From Heloderma charlesbogerti (Eukaryota > Chordata > Lepidosauria > Squamata > Helodermatidae): a DNA stretch of 64,000 nucleotides. The stretch spans positions 124,001 to 188,000 of the forward strand of contig JANEZZ010000305.1 of assembly GCA_026122225.1 (NCBI GenBank). The letters run 5' to 3'. A program made the position numbers and the translations under genes. Below, in pieces: positions 63,965 through 64,000 of this stretch. A model generated the notes under the pieces. The model worked only from the letters and a program-made list of their open reading frames with translations, searched no databases and was not told the DNA's origin. Numbering within the stretch: the stretch's first letter is position 1; every line of letters begins with the position of its first letter.

Positions 63965-64000
63965 TCTAGAACGAAGAGAGAGAGTGGGGGAAGTCTCTAT

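Noticed and set aside
1..64000. CRISPR arrays, operons, riboswitches, phage attachment sites
   Set aside because: The window is vertebrate nuclear DNA; the repeated units are dispersed transposons, not spaced arrays.

Overview
This is a vertebrate nuclear window, almost certainly from a squamate reptile and probably a lizard. That is inferred from the repeats: RTE-BovB LINEs, a Sauria-type SINE sharing the BovB tail, many CR1 LINEs, a DIRS-like gag fragment, a Tc1/mariner element with an open transposase, and a dense population of small hAT-like fold-back elements. Prokaryotic-style features (operons, CRISPR, attachment sites) are absent.

Only two host genes can be supported. At the left edge (about 2.2-4.06 kb, + strand) lie the last two, perhaps three, coding exons of a coiled-coil protein with an acidic C-terminus; I could not name it. 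At 25.1-26.7 kb on the - strand is a complete single-exon GPCR of 385 residues inside a 1.8-kb CpG island. It resembles the apelin receptor (APLNR) family most closely, but the acidic residue of the DRY motif is replaced by Gln (QRY).

The rest is accessory DNA. 0.7-4.8 kb: a BovB 3' end and two TAGGG-type hAT elements. 9-13.7 kb: DIRS remnant, Tc1/mariner, LINE and SINE ends. 13.88-17.8 kb: a nearly full-length, frameshifted CR1. 18-24.5 kb: SINEs, CR1 ends and fold-backs. 27-36 kb: fold-backs, a Sauria SINE and GC-rich repeats. 36.7-39.45 kb: a CR1 split by a young BovB, then another LINE end. 44.8-48 kb: a CR1 segment split by a 926-bp TAGGG element. 48-63.9 kb: LINE and SINE tails, palindromic elements and a few repeat-poor stretches that could be regulatory.

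The strongest second-look observations are (1) the TAGGG elements built from stacked palindromes, with 8-bp target duplications; (2) about 19 copies of a fold-back family whose arms carry an ACTACAACTCCCA motif like the ZNF143/THAP11 site, one about 0.4 kb upstream of the GPCR start; (3) a Tc1 element holding an extra, apparently perfect 188-bp copy of its right end in front of its transposase; (4) the QRY receptor; and (5) nested insertions that give a relative age order. Coordinates and repeat matches were read by eye, so boundaries of old repeats are approximate.
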